Shown piece by piece: positions 1 through 8,191 of a DNA stretch of 64,000 bases. The stretch is from Oscillospiraceae bacterium (GTDB taxonomy: Bacteria > Bacillota > Clostridia > Oscillospirales > Ruminococcaceae), in NCBI GenBank assembly GCA_009776305.1, contig WRLY01000001.1, positions 186,001 through 250,000 on the forward strand. Direction: 5' to 3'. The notes beneath the pieces are model-generated. The model saw only the letters and a list, made by a program, of their open reading frames with translations, had not been told where the DNA came from and did no database searches. Each line of letters begins with the position of its first letter. Within the stretch, counting starts at the first letter, position 1. Made by a program: the position numbers and the translations under genes.

Positions 1-2
1 CT

Positions 3-674
3 AAAATAGGTTGGGGGCTCGGGAAAGAAACAGACGGAAAAAACCGCCCTGTTGACGCTCTCGCGGCGCAAAAGAAATACGGGGAACTCGGCGCGATTTT
101 CATTGACGATAAGACTGAGAATCGTATTTATCTGACCTTTGACGAGGGTTACGAGAATGGTTTTACCCCGAAAATCCTTGACGCGCTTAAAGCGACCGGG
201 GTTAAAGCCACTTTTTTCGTGACCTACGATTACTGCAAAGACCAGCCCGAACTTATTCGGCGTATGATTAACGAAGGTCACGAGGTAGGCAACCACTCAT
301 ATTCTCACCCGTCTTTCCCGGACGTTCCGACGGACAGGGTAAAGGAGGAAATCCAAAAGCTACACGACTATGTAAAAGAGAATTTTAACTATGAAATGCG
401 TCTGGTTCGTTTCCCGAAAGGCGAATTCAGCAGTGAAACCCTTTCTATCGCAAAAGAACTCGGCTACAGGAGTGTTTTCTGGTCATTCGCTTACGCCGAC
501 TGGCAGACTGACAATCAGCCGCCGCAGGAAGAATCATTCGGAAAAATAACTGCCGCTTCCCACCCGGGCGCTGTTATATTGTTACACGCCGTTTCGGAGA
601 CAAACGCCGAGATTCTGCCGCGTCTGATTGAATTTTGGATTAATAACGGCTTGAAACCTACGTTGTTTGAATAA
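3..674 (+). CDS. pdaA: PdaA-like peptidoglycan N-acetylmuramic acid deacetylase (5' end missing)
   Basis: The gene is open from the left window edge, so its N-terminus lies outside; 223 residues are visible. The polysaccharide deacetylase (NodB) fold is clear: TFDEGYEN carries the first catalytic/metal Asp (the usual PdaA form is TFDNGYEN), HEVGNHSYSHP supplies the two metal His, RFPKGEFS is the conserved Arg-Pro motif, and HPGAVILLH is the last catalytic block. The upstream IGWGLGK segment matches the PdaA N-terminal WGL signature. In Bacillus, PdaA removes the acetyl group from muramic acid so that the spore-cortex delta-lactam can form, which suggests sporulation here. It ends in LFE before TAA with no obvious terminator. 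Family assignment is confident; the sporulation role is inferred. Confidence 0.9.
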   Translation, partial: KIGWGLGKETDGKNRPVDALAAQKKYGELGAIFIDDKTENRIYLTFDEGYENGFTPKILDALKATGVKATFFVTYDYCKDQPELIRRMINEGHEVGNHSYSHPSFPDVPTDRVKEEIQKLHDYVKENFNYEMRLVRFPKGEFSSETLSIAKELGYRSVFWSFAYADWQTDNQPPQEESFGKITAASHPGAVILLHAVSETNAEILPRLIEFWINNGLKPTLFE

Positions 675-680
675 AAAGTG

Positions 681-755
681 GCGAAGCTTACAGGATATAA
701 TTTATATCATGCAACCATAGGTTGACAAAAATCCAATCATGGTTGGTGGCTTCGC
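681..755. repeat. nested inverted repeats upstream of XRE gene
   Basis: GCGAAGC (681-687) pairs with GCTTCGC (749-755), and inside it CAACCAT (712-718) pairs with ATGGTTG (739-745). The structure lies between the pdaA stop and a TATAAT at 771-776. It could be the terminator of pdaA or an operator for the XRE regulator that follows; no T-run is present, so an operator or leader structure is slightly favoured. Confidence 0.4.
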
Positions 756-806
756 AACCGATATTTTTGTTATAATGACATTACTTTATGAAAGGAGTGT
801 CATAAA

Positions 807-1427
807 ATGAATATAGCGAACAGAATACATGACTTAAGAAAAGCTAAAGGTATATCCCAAGAAGAATTTGCGGCTCAAATCGGGGTGTCTCGACAGGCTG
901 TATCGAAATGGGAAAGCGAGCAAAGCTTACCTGAAATCGAAAAAGTAATCATAATGAGCGATTATTTTGAGGTTACAACGGATTATATCCTTAAAGGGAT
1001 ACAAACAAAAGAACAGGCGAGGGAAAAGAACGCTTTAGATGCGAACGTATTTTTATCTTCCGCCACTTTTCTTATTGCCATCGGGCTTATTTTGGCATGT
1101 ACTATATGGCACGAAAAACAAACAACCACGGCACTTGCTGTGGGATTGACTCTTATGGCAATGGGTTGTTTGAATTTTGGTATTGGGGTAGCTAACGCGA
1201 CTAAGAATGTCGAAAAAGGAAAACGAGCGTTTTGGATAGTAAATATTTGGTTATTGTCTTTTATACCCCTTTCCTTAATCTACAATGCATTACTTGGCAG
1301 GGTTCTCGCACCCTATCCTTTGATTTTAGAGCCTTTCATTGCATTTATTGCTTTTTGGTTGGTATATATAGCCTTATGCCTTTATGTGGTTTCCATAAAA
1401 GTTAGAAAAAAACCGCAGAAAGGATAA
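807..1427 (+). CDS. XRE-family regulator with C-terminal membrane segments
   Basis: Residues about 5-60 form a Cro/C1-type helix-turn-helix (IANRIHDLRKAKGISQEEFA, then SRQAVSKWESE), the best-conserved form in Firmicutes membrane-anchored XRE proteins. After residue 75 there are about four hydrophobic segments, so the regulator probably sits in the membrane and senses something there. The start ATG follows AAAGGAGTG at a good distance. The stop overlaps the next start (TAATG), so the two genes are translationally coupled and the partner membrane protein probably works with it. The signal is unknown. Confidence 0.85.
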   Translation: MNIANRIHDLRKAKGISQEEFAAQIGVSRQAVSKWESEQSLPEIEKVIIMSDYFEVTTDYILKGIQTKEQAREKNALDANVFLSSATFLIAIGLILACTIWHEKQTTTALAVGLTLMAMGCLNFGIGVANATKNVEKGKRAFWIVNIWLLSFIPLSLIYNALLGRVLAPYPLILEPFIAFIAFWLVYIALCLYVVSIKVRKKPQKG

Positions 1428-1891
1428 TGAAAGCCATGCACAAACTATTTTCAAATGAAAAATTCAGATTTTTTACGAAAGTAATAGCGGTACACGTTAT
1501 TACTTACACGATTGTCACTTTAATTGCTATGCCCCTAACTTTTAATTACGCAGATAGTGCAGTAGAACTCATGGGTTTTAGACCCTTGGGCGAAATCAGT
1601 ATGGGGGCGGTATTGATTGCTCAAATTATCAGAGGACTTATGCTGGGAATAGTAATTTGGTGGATTAAAGACAGCATTATCGGGAAAAAGTTGGCATGGC
1701 TTAAACTTTGGGCTATTCTTGTAATACTTGGTATCTTCAATACTTATGGACCTGCTCACGGCTCCATCCAAGGGTTAATTTATCTTGCCCCTATTGAGGA
1801 TATGCCTGTTAGTATGAACCTTGGTATCTTAGAAACAATGGCGCAACCGCTATTGTTTAGCATAGTAGTAACCTTTCAAAGAAAAAAGTAA
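1427..1891 (+). CDS. small four-helix membrane protein coupled to XRE regulator
   Basis: A protein of 154 residues with about four hydrophobic segments (around residues 18-40, 55-78, 88-105 and 130-150) and no catalytic motif that I recognise. Its ATG shares one base with the stop codon of the upstream XRE/membrane regulator, the usual sign of a regulator-partner pair. It may be a cognate sensor or a target of the regulator. A hairpin with a short T-rich tail follows. Function unknown. Confidence 0.75.
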   Translation: MKAMHKLFSNEKFRFFTKVIAVHVITYTIVTLIAMPLTFNYADSAVELMGFRPLGEISMGAVLIAQIIRGLMLGIVIWWIKDSIIGKKLAWLKLWAILVILGIFNTYGPAHGSIQGLIYLAPIEDMPVSMNLGILETMAQPLLFSIVVTFQRKK

Positions 1892-1942
1892 TGAATCATC
1901 TCGGAGTATAAGCATTTCAGGTAGTGTTTCACTTTGCCCATA

Positions 1943-1983
1943 AAAAAGCGGTTTACTTATTCAAAAAGTAGCCGCTTTCTTGT
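1943..1983 (+). terminator. hairpin terminator of the XRE/membrane pair
   Basis: AAAGCGG and CCGCTTT pair around an A/T-rich loop, followed by CTTGTTAT. The tail is weak, so termination may be partial. Confidence 0.5.
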
Positions 1984-2054
1984 TATGCGATTATATTCTT
2001 GCTCGAGTAGACGTCAAGTCCCGCACTTTTTTCTCGCGAAGCGAACGTTATACG

Positions 2055-2086
2055 CAAAAAAGGGCGGGACAAGTCCCCACCCTTTT
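2055..2086 (-). terminator. metK terminator
   Basis: Read on the minus strand, AAGGGTGGGGAC pairs with GTCCCGCCCTT and is followed by a T-run. It starts a few bases after the metK stop. Confidence 0.85.
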
Positions 2087-2093
2087 ATTAATT

Positions 2094-3269
2094 CTAACCT
2101 AAAACCTTTTTCAACGCATCTGCCTTATCGGTTTTTTCCCAATTAACACCCAAATCTTCTCTGCCTAAATGCCCGTAAGCGGCAAGGTTTCTGTAAATGG
2201 GCTTGCGAAGGTCAAGCGTTTCGATTATAGCTGCGGGACGGAAGTCAAAAACTTCCGAAAGCGCATCGGCTAATCTGTCATCGCTGACCTTTCCCGTGCC
2301 GAAAGTGTCAACCAAAACCGAAACGGGACACGCCACGCCAATCGCGTAGGCAAGCTGAACCTCACACTTTGAGGCAAGCCCTGCGGCTACTATGTTTTTA
2401 GCAGCATAACGCGCCATATAAGCCGCGCTACGGTCAACCTTGGTCGGGTCTTTGCCCGAAAAAGCGCCGCCGCCGTGACGGGAATAACCGCCGTAGGTGT
2501 CAACAATTATTTTTCTGCCGGTAAGCCCTGAATCCCCTTGCGGTCCGCCAATTACGAATCTGCCGGTAGGATTGACGTAATACTTTGTGTTTTGGTCAAG
2601 CAGTTCCGAGGGAACGGTGGTTTTAATAACCTTTTCTATAATATCGGCGCGTATTTGCTCTAAAGAAGCCGAAACCTTATGCTGTGAGGAAATCACCACC
2701 GCATCAACTCGCACAGGTTTGCGGTTTTGGTCGTATTCGACAGTAACCTGCGATTTTCCGTCGGGGAGAAGATAATCAAGTTCTCCGCTTTTACGAACGG
2801 CGGTAAGCTTTCTTGCAAGCTTGTGAGCTAACGAAATCGGGAGCGGCATAAGTTCGGGGGTTTCGTCACATGCAAAACCGAACATCATACCCTGGTCGCC
2901 TGCACCTATGTCATTTTCTGCCGCGTTTTTAGTTTCTAAAGAATCGTTTACGCCCATTGCTATATCGCAGGATTGCTCGTCTATAGTGGAAAGCACGGCG
3001 CAGGTGTTGCAGTCGAAACCGTAAGTAGCGTTGTCGTAGCCAATATCTTTGACCACGCCGCGCACTAATTTGGGAATATCTACATAAGCCTTTGTGGTAA
3101 TTTCCCCCATTACTAAAACCATACCTGTAGTAGTGCAGGTTTCGCACGCCACGCGGGAATAGGGGTCTTGCTCAAAAAGCGCGTCTAATACCGCGTCGGA
3201 AATCTGGTCGCAGATTTTATCGGGATGCCCCTCGGTTACGCTTTCTGATGTGAATAAATATTTTGACAT
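2094..3269 (-). CDS. metK: S-adenosylmethionine synthetase
   Basis: Makes S-adenosylmethionine from methionine and ATP in the cytoplasm. At 391 residues it has the normal family length. The three signature blocks are present: GHPDK near residue 15 (ATP/metal), [10 protein letters not shown] near residue 121 and [16 protein letters not shown] near residue 265. The ATG follows AAAAAGGAGACAAA. It is a single-gene unit with its own sigma-A promoter and terminator. The predicted leader is only about 33 nt, so no SAM riboswitch can fit, although many Firmicutes metK genes have one. Confidence 0.98.
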   Translation of the reverse strand: MSKYLFTSESVTEGHPDKICDQISDAVLDALFEQDPYSRVACETCTTTGMVLVMGEITTKAYVDIPKLVRGVVKDIGYDNATYGFDCNTCAVLSTIDEQSCDIAMGVNDSLETKNAAENDIGAGDQGMMFGFACDETPELMPLPISLAHKLARKLTAVRKSGELDYLLPDGKSQVTVEYDQNRKPVRVDAVVISSQHKVSASLEQIRADIIEKVIKTTVPSELLDQNTKYYVNPTGRFVIGGPQGDSGLTGRKIIVDTYGGYSRHGGGAFSGKDPTKVDRSAAYMARYAAKNIVAAGLASKCEVQLAYAIGVACPVSVLVDTFGTGKVSDDRLADALSEVFDFRPAAIIETLDLRKPIYRNLAAYGHLGREDLGVNWEKTDKADALKKVLG

Positions 3270-3308
3270 GATTTTGTCTCCTTTTTGAAAATTATATTTG
3301 TCGTATAA

Positions 3309-3337
3309 AATATAGCATGTTTTTTAAGAATTGTCAA
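3309..3337 (-). promoter_or_regulatory. metK promoter
   Basis: Minus strand TTGACA (3337-3332), 17-base spacer, TATATT (3314-3309). It overlaps the last codons of the upstream XRE gene. Confidence 0.85.
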
Positions 3338-3698
3338 TGTTTGTTTGGTTTTTTTCCTGTTTTACAAATCTGCTCTCAACGTACTTGTCTAACTTTTCTT
3401 TTGCCTCCTCAATATCTTTGCTTCTGTCAAGAATATCCCGAACCAGGGACATAAGAGCCTTAAACTGGAGGTCGGTCATGTTCTGATTTTCAGAAAACTC
3501 ATCTGAAACTAATTCTGACATGGGAACTTCTAACACCCCCGAAAGGTATTCGAGCGTGCGAATAGAGGGAAACGCCGCGCCGCTTTCAATCTGGCTCAAC
3601 ATATTTCGGGTTATGTAGCCGCCCACCACATCCGATTGGGTCATCTTTTTGGCGAGGCGGGCTTCCTTGATTTTTTTTCCGAGAAGTGTATTGTTCAT
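3324..3698 (-). CDS. XRE-family repressor, probable regulator of the NfeD-flotillin operon
   Basis: A protein of 124 residues. The first 65 form a Cro/C1 helix-turn-helix (GKKIKEARLAKKMTQSDV, then TRNMLSQIESGAAFPS), followed by a charged helical tail that may dimerise. The gene is divergent from the NfeD-lipoprotein-flotillin operon. Its own promoter and the operon promoter each carry a 15-bp palindrome at the start point (3727-3741 and 3967-3981), so I infer that this protein represses itself and the operon. The signal is unknown. The start ATG lies after AAGGAAAACGGAGTG. Confidence 0.85.
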   Translation of the reverse strand: MNNTLLGKKIKEARLAKKMTQSDVVGGYITRNMLSQIESGAAFPSIRTLEYLSGVLEVPMSELVSDEFSENQNMTDLQFKALMSLVRDILDRSKDIEEAKEKLDKYVESRFVKQEKNQTNIDNS

Positions 3699-3726
3699 GT
3701 AAGCACTCCGTTTTCCTTACAACGCG

Positions 3727-3741
3727 GTAAATTTGATTTAC
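3727..3741. promoter_or_regulatory. operator palindrome at XRE promoter start point
   Basis: GTAAATTTGATTTAC lies just downstream of the XRE -10 box. The same palindrome with one base change lies at the same place in the divergent promoter. Confidence 0.7.
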
Positions 3742-3745
3742 TTAT

Positions 3746-3774
3746 ATTTTAGCATTATATTTCATAAAAATCAA
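3746..3774 (-). promoter_or_regulatory. promoter of XRE repressor gene
   Basis: Minus strand TTGATT (3774-3769), 17-base spacer, TAAAAT (3751-3746); the operator covers the expected start site. Confidence 0.7.
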
Positions 3775-3928
3775 GTCTTTTTTACGAAATTGTTCATTAA
3801 AATATAAATTAGGGGGCGTTGCCGACTAAACCATCACTTAATTTATTTGCTTTTGCAAATTTTATTTGTTTAGGCGGGCGACCGGGACAGGTAAAGTTTA
3901 CACAGGCAAATATTTTTTATCGAACATC

Positions 3929-3957
3929 TTGACATTATGTCGAAAAAGCTTTATAAT
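3929..3957 (+). promoter_or_regulatory. promoter of NfeD-flotillin operon
   Basis: TTGACA at 3929-3934, 17-base spacer, TATAAT at 3952-3957: a perfect sigma-A consensus, so it probably needs a repressor to be controlled. Confidence 0.9.
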
Positions 3958-3966
3958 AGAATTAAG

Positions 3967-3981
3967 GTAAATTTAATTTAC
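3967..3981. promoter_or_regulatory. operator palindrome at NfeD promoter start point
   Basis: GTAAATTTAATTTAC is a perfect palindrome placed about 9 bases after the -10 box, between the start site and the ribosome binding site AAGGAGG. Confidence 0.7.
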
Positions 3982-4000
3982 ATAAAAAGGAGGGATTTTT

Positions 4001-4648
4001 ATGGAATGGTTTTCAGATTGGTGGGCGGCGCTTGACGTTGTGCGGCAAATCCTTTACTGCGTAGCCATACCGGCGACGCTCTTGCTGATTATTCAGTCAA
4101 TCTTAATCATAATAGGATTTGGTGGTGCGTCCGAGGGGGTGGATTTTTCGGATACTTCAGCATTTGACGGCTTTGACGGGGACGTAGGCGAGGGCGCAGG
4201 GGCGGGAAACCTTGACGGCGGCGCTCCCGGGGATTTCAGAGTAATGGGCTTATTCTCATTTCAGGGAATCGTGGCGTTTTTCTGCGTTTTCGGGTGGAGC
4301 GGAATTTTATTCATGGACGCTTTTGAAAATGTTGCGCTCGCGCTTCTTTTGGCGTTTGTATTAGGCTTTTTTGCTATGTACGGCGTGGCGAAAATTATAC
4401 GGTTTTCAGGGAAATTAACCCAAAGCGGCACGCTCAACATGAAAACGCTAATCGGGGAAACCGGCACGGTCTACATATCTATTCCGGAAGATAAAACAAA
4501 GCGCGGCAAGGTCACGGTGCTTATGTCGGAACGGCAGGTCGAGTGCGACGCAATCAGTGAAAGCGGTCCGCTTACAATAAACACACCCGTTCGGGTTACA
4601 GATATATTGGCGGGAAATGTGCTTGTAGTGGAAAAGCTTGACGCTTAA
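4001..4648 (+). CDS. NfeD-like membrane protein, flotillin partner (YuaF type)
   Basis: A protein of 215 residues. Hydrophobic segments lie near residues 15-38, 83-105 and 108-130. An acidic Gly-rich loop (about residues 46-75) sits between the first two. The C-terminal 75 residues form the OB-fold NfeD domain (GETGTVYISIP..., ending RVTDILAGNVLVVEKL). NfeD proteins are known to pair with flotillins and affect membrane microdomains or membrane proteases; Bacillus yuaF-yuaG (floT) is the model. It heads a three-gene operon with a lipoprotein and flotillin and has a strong ribosome binding site, AAGGAGG. Confidence 0.88.
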   Translation: MEWFSDWWAALDVVRQILYCVAIPATLLLIIQSILIIIGFGGASEGVDFSDTSAFDGFDGDVGEGAGAGNLDGGAPGDFRVMGLFSFQGIVAFFCVFGWSGILFMDAFENVALALLLAFVLGFFAMYGVAKIIRFSGKLTQSGTLNMKTLIGETGTVYISIPEDKTKRGKVTVLMSERQVECDAISESGPLTINTPVRVTDILAGNVLVVEKLDA

Positions 4649-4660
4649 AGGAACTTTTTT

Positions 4661-5554
4661 ATGAAATTTAAAATTACAGCGCTGATTATCATAATCTCGG
4701 TTTGGGGGTTGACTGCCTGTGAAAACATGCAAATAACCCCCAAGGGCAGCGAATCCGATGTGCTGGGCGAACCCTTGGTTACGCTTGAGTATCCTGAACC
4801 ACCGCTACCGGGAAATCCCGAACCGCCGGATATGTACGAAAACAAACCGCCGTTGGAAGTTTGGATTAAATATGATGAAGACGGGGCTTCTATAATCACG
4901 GAGGAAGAAACAGAGCTTACGTCAGAGCTTAAAAGAATCGTCAATATGTTCTATTTCACCCTGATTCCCGAGGACAATGAAAGCGAAATAATAATAAACG
5001 CAAGGAATTTAATTAATTTTAACAATTTTTATATTAGGGAGGGTAAACTTGAACCTCTCGCCCCGACTGAAGAAGACGTTATTCAAATTCATCAAAAATA
5101 CGGAGCCGACCATGTCTTAAAGGTTGAAAATCTCGACTTTATATTCAACTATCTTTTTTCAAAGGAAGCCGTGCAATTCAAACCCGGATATAGTGATTAC
5201 GCCGATGACGACGGCATAATTTCAATAGGTGCGTTTGGCATTACGAGCGGCTATACTCTTATTTTAAAAGAACAGACGATAGGTGAAGAGGTTGTTGACC
5301 TTTATTTTTATTATTTTTATTTGAACGGCGAAAATATTTACCTGAAAAGCCCTGCTCACTATGAGCCTGCGGCAACCCCGACAGATATAACGGAAAACAA
5401 CCCTGTAATCGGTCACAGTGGATATTATGAAGGGGGAGATTTTTCATACTATTCATTTAATGACGGCGTTTTTGAAACCCTCGGCGTTGTCAAATACACC
5501 TTTATTCCCGAAGACGGGAAATATAAAATTTTAAGTATAGAATTAATAAATTAA
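4661..5554 (+). CDS. lipoprotein of unknown function in the flotillin operon
   Basis: A protein of 297 residues with a type II signal peptide and the lipobox LTAC, so it is predicted to be anchored outside the membrane by Cys20. A Pro/Glu-rich linker (about residues 45-70) is followed by a mixed alpha/beta region rich in Tyr and Asp that I do not recognise. It lies 12 bases after the NfeD-like gene and 16 before the flotillin gene, so it is co-transcribed. The two-gene Bacillus operon has no such lipoprotein. It may be the extracellular part of a microdomain complex, but this rests only on position. Confidence 0.75.
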   Translation: MKFKITALIIIISVWGLTACENMQITPKGSESDVLGEPLVTLEYPEPPLPGNPEPPDMYENKPPLEVWIKYDEDGASIITEEETELTSELKRIVNMFYFTLIPEDNESEIIINARNLINFNNFYIREGKLEPLAPTEEDVIQIHQKYGADHVLKVENLDFIFNYLFSKEAVQFKPGYSDYADDDGIISIGAFGITSGYTLILKEQTIGEEVVDLYFYYFYLNGENIYLKSPAHYEPAATPTDITENNPVIGHSGYYEGGDFSYYSFNDGVFETLGVVKYTFIPEDGKYKILSIELIN

Positions 5555-5570
5555 TCAGGAGGCTTAATCA

Positions 5571-6965
5571 ATGAACCAAAATATCATCATCTTAATATCC
5601 GTAGCGGTAATCATTTTCTTTGCGCTGTTTATGGGGATTTTGTCCCGCTACAGAAAATGCCCGTCAGACAAAATTCTTGTAATTTACGGTAAAGTAGGCT
5701 CGGACAAGGGCGGACAGGCAAGGAGCGCAAAATGTATACACGGCGGCGCGGCGTTTATCATACCTGTTTTCCAGTCGTTTCAGTATTTAGACCTTACGCC
5801 TATTTCCATTACCGTTGACCTGAAAAGCGCACTGTCGAAACAGAATATCCGCGTTGACGTGCCGTCAAGGTTCATGGTTGGTATTTCCACCGAGCCCGGC
5901 GTTATGCAAAACGCCGCTGAAAGGCTTTTGGGATTAAAGCTTAATGAAGTGCAAGATTTATCAAAAGATATAATTTTAGGTCAGCTCCGTCTTGTTATCG
6001 CCACAATGGAAATTGAGGAAATCAATACAGACCGCGACAAGTTCCTGCTCGCGGTGTCTAACAACGTGGAAATTGAGCTTAAAAAAATCGGGCTAAGGCT
6101 CATTAACGTAAACGTTACCGACATTAACGACGAGTCGGGTTATATTGAGGCGCTCGGTAAAGAGGCGGCGGCAAAGGCAATCAACGACGCTAAAAAATCC
6201 GTAGCCGAAAAAGACCGCGACGGTGAAATCGGTCAGGCACATGCTCACCGCGACCAGCGTATTCAGGTGGCGGCGGCTGATGCTTTGGCTATACAGGGTG
6301 AGAACGACGCTAAAATAGAAATTGCCCGCTCTGATGCGAACAGGCGCGAAAGAGAAGCTGAAGCCTTAAAGCTTGCCGTGGCGGCAGAGGCGGTTCAGGC
6401 AGCTAAAGCAAAGGAAGAAGCCTACGCGGCGCAAAAAATCGCCGAAACCGCAAGAGCCGAGCTTGAACGCGCTACCCAGCAGGCGGATATTATCGTAAGA
6501 GCCCAAATTCAGAAAAGCCAGCTTGAAATAGACGCCGAAGCCCAAGCCGAAGTAATCAGAAGACACGCAAAGGGCGAGGCTGACGCTATTTTCGCTAAGT
6601 TAGACGCTCAAGCGCGCGGCGCGAAAGAAATTTTAATCAAGCAAGCCGACGGTATTCGCGAGCTTGTTTCGGCGGCAGACGGAAACGCCGACAGCGCGGT
6701 TAAATTGCTGATTGCAGATAAGCTTGAAGAACTGACGAGAATTCAGGTTGAGGCGATTAAGAACATTAAGATTGATAAGGTGACGGTTTGGGATTCGGGA
6801 AGTTCCGCAAACGACGGCAAAACGGCAACCTCTGATTTTATAAGCGGACTCATGAAATCCGTGCCGCCCTTGGGCGAAGTTTTCAAACAGGCGGGAATGG
6901 ATTTACCAAAGTTTTTGGGCGAGGAAAGCGAAACTGCAAAAACGCCTGAAATCAAAGAAATTTGA
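5571..6965 (+). CDS. floT: flotillin-like membrane scaffold protein
   Basis: A protein of 464 residues. An N-terminal hydrophobic hairpin (residues 4-24) is followed by a Band 7/PHB domain (about 30-200, with PSRFMVGISTEPGVMQNAAERLLGL typical of flotillins). A long Ala-Glu-rich coiled coil (about 205-380) and a C-terminal tail with VPPLGEVFKQAG complete it. Flotillins oligomerise into membrane scaffolds that organise signalling and transport proteins. The ATG follows AGGAGGCTTAATCA. It is the last gene of the operon with the NfeD-like protein, matching the Bacillus yuaF-floT pairing. No clear terminator follows before the next promoter. Confidence 0.95.
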   Translation: MNQNIIILISVAVIIFFALFMGILSRYRKCPSDKILVIYGKVGSDKGGQARSAKCIHGGAAFIIPVFQSFQYLDLTPISITVDLKSALSKQNIRVDVPSRFMVGISTEPGVMQNAAERLLGLKLNEVQDLSKDIILGQLRLVIATMEIEEINTDRDKFLLAVSNNVEIELKKIGLRLINVNVTDINDESGYIEALGKEAAAKAINDAKKSVAEKDRDGEIGQAHAHRDQRIQVAAADALAIQGENDAKIEIARSDANRREREAEALKLAVAAEAVQAAKAKEEAYAAQKIAETARAELERATQQADIIVRAQIQKSQLEIDAEAQAEVIRRHAKGEADAIFAKLDAQARGAKEILIKQADGIRELVSAADGNADSAVKLLIADKLEELTRIQVEAIKNIKIDKVTVWDSGSSANDGKTATSDFISGLMKSVPPLGEVFKQAGMDLPKFLGEESETAKTPEIKEI

Positions 6966-7041
6966 CAAAAATCGCACCTCTTTTATAGGTTATTGTTGCA
7001 TTTAACCGCAGAAATAATGTAAACATTGTGCATTTTTGCTA

Positions 7042-7070
7042 TTGCAATTATGCAAAAAAGAGTGTATAAT
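7042..7070 (+). promoter_or_regulatory. promoter of acidic surface protein 1
   Basis: TTGCAA (7042-7047), 17-base spacer, TATAAT (7065-7070). Some 60 bases around it are almost repeated upstream of the paralogue at 7583-7611. Confidence 0.85.
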
Positions 7071-7136
7071 TACTTATAGTATAGCACGAGGCTATATCAT
7101 AAAAATAAAAGTCATAAATTTTTGGAGGAAAAAACA

Positions 7137-7499
7137 ATGTTAAAAAAGACACTTGCTATTTTTGCGGCTGTTTGCATGATGGCTGCACTTGCAGTTCCCG
7201 CATTCGCAGAAGACGAAAACGACGAAACCAATGACGAGTTAGTTGAAGAAGTCGGTGAAGAAACAACCGAAGAAGAAACTACTGAAGAAGAAACTACCGA
7301 AGAAGAAACTACTGAAGAAGAAACTACTGAAGAAGAAACTACTGAAGAAGAAGACGCTCAGTTAGAAAACACAGGCGTTGAAGACAAAGGTTCTGACGGC
7401 GCTGACACCGGTGTTGCCGGAATCGCTACCGTTGCAGGTATTGCTGTTGTAGCTACCGCAGGCGTTCTCGTTTCTGTAAAAGGCGGAAAAAGAAAATAA
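7137..7499 (+). CDS. small acidic surface protein with EETTE repeats (paralogue 1)
   Basis: A protein of 120 residues. It has a signal peptide (MLKKTLAIF... ending VPAFA), a highly acidic repeat region in which EETTE recurs six times, and a C-terminal hydrophobic helix followed by KGGKRK. This is the layout of a secreted, membrane-retained or wall-sorted protein; the ADTG before the helix resembles a degenerate sorting motif. The ATG at 7137 is chosen because GGAGG lies nine bases upstream; an in-frame TTG at 7122 would swallow that site. The paralogue at 7678 has the same signal peptide, promoter and tail. Function unknown, possibly a metal-binding or surface-charge layer. Confidence 0.85.
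   Translation: MLKKTLAIFAAVCMMAALAVPAFAEDENDETNDELVEEVGEETTEEETTEEETTEEETTEEETTEEETTEEEDAQLENTGVEDKGSDGADTGVAGIATVAGIAVVATAGVLVSVKGGKRK
7258..7346 (+). repeat. 15-bp tandem repeat inside the acidic surface protein
   Basis: About six copies of GAAGAAGAAACTACT with only T/C changes encode EETTE. Such near-identical copies expand and contract by slippage. Confidence 0.85.
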
Positions 7500-7526
7500 T
7501 TAAATACATATAATTCAAGTTAATTT

Positions 7527-7557
7527 CCCCCGTTTAACCAAAAAGCGGGGGATTTTT
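7527..7557 (+). terminator. terminator of acidic surface protein 1
   Basis: CCCCCG (7527-7532) and CGGGGG (7546-7551) pair and are followed by ATTTTTCATTT. Confidence 0.85.
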
Positions 7558-7582
7558 CATTTATCATTGTGCATATTTGCTA

Positions 7583-7611
7583 TTGCAATTGAGAAAAAAA
7601 GGGTGTATAAT
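7583..7611 (+). promoter_or_regulatory. promoter of acidic surface protein 2
   Basis: TTGCAA (7583-7588), 17-base spacer, TATAAT (7606-7611), in a block duplicated from 7010-7080. Confidence 0.85.
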
Positions 7612-7677
7612 TACTTATAGTATAGAGTAAAGTCTATATAGAAATTAAAAAAGTAAAAAATTTTGGAGGAAAAAACA

Positions 7678-8097
7678 ATGTTTAAAAAAGCACTTGCCGG
7701 TTTTGCGGCACTTTGCATGGTTGCTGCTCTTTCCGTTCCTGCATTCGCAGAAGACGACGCTGCAACTGATGAAAACGAAACCGAAGGCGTAACTGAAGAA
7801 CTCGGCGAAGAAGAGGGCGAGGGCGAAATCGACGAAGAAGGCAATGAAGATTTCGGTGCTGAATCTACAGAAGAAGAAGTCGGCGAAGAAGAAGGCGAAG
7901 GCGAAGATGAAACTAACACAAATGAAGAAAACACTGAAACTGATGAAGACAATAACGCAGGTACAGGCGACCCAGGCGAAGACAAAGGCGCTGACACAGG
8001 GCTTCCCGGTGTTGCTGTTGCAGCAGGTATAGGTCTTGTGGCTACTGCGGGCGCGGTTGTTGCTGTAAAAAGTGTTAAAGGCAAAAAATCTAAATAA
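7678..8097 (+). CDS. small acidic surface protein (paralogue 2)
   Basis: A protein of 139 residues with the same plan as its upstream neighbour: signal peptide ending VPAFA, a long Glu/Asp/Gly-rich acidic region (no exact tandem repeat here), ADTGLPG, a hydrophobic helix and a KGKKSK tail. The promoter and leader are nearly identical to those of the first copy, so the pair arose by tandem duplication including the regulatory DNA. The start is ATG 7678 after GGAGGAAAAAAC. It may be anchored by its basic tail or by a sortase. Function unknown. Confidence 0.85.
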   Translation: MFKKALAGFAALCMVAALSVPAFAEDDAATDENETEGVTEELGEEEGEGEIDEEGNEDFGAESTEEEVGEEEGEGEDETNTNEENTETDEDNNAGTGDPGEDKGADTGLPGVAVAAGIGLVATAGAVVAVKSVKGKKSK

Positions 8098-8111
8098 TTA
8101 AAAATTGCAAA

Positions 8112-8167
8112 ATTCATAATTAAATTCCCTGCCGGATTAAGTTCCGGCAGGGAATTTAATTATGAAT
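8112..8167. terminator. long perfect inverted repeat, bidirectional terminator
   Basis: A perfect 24-bp stem (8112-8135 with 8144-8167) and an 8-base loop, between two convergent genes. The GC-rich heart is CCCTGCCGG/CCGGCAGGG flanked by A/T, which gives a T-tail on either strand. Confidence 0.85.
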
Positions 8168-8191
8168 ATATAAGTTTAATCGAAATCTGTG

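Noticed and set aside
1934-2146. 70-residue plus-strand open frame between the membrane protein and metK
   Set aside because: It runs through two terminator hairpins and into the metK 3' end; no ribosome site.
3270-3308. Possible SAM riboswitch before metK
   Set aside because: The promoter leaves a leader of only about 33 nt, far too short for any SAM riboswitch class.
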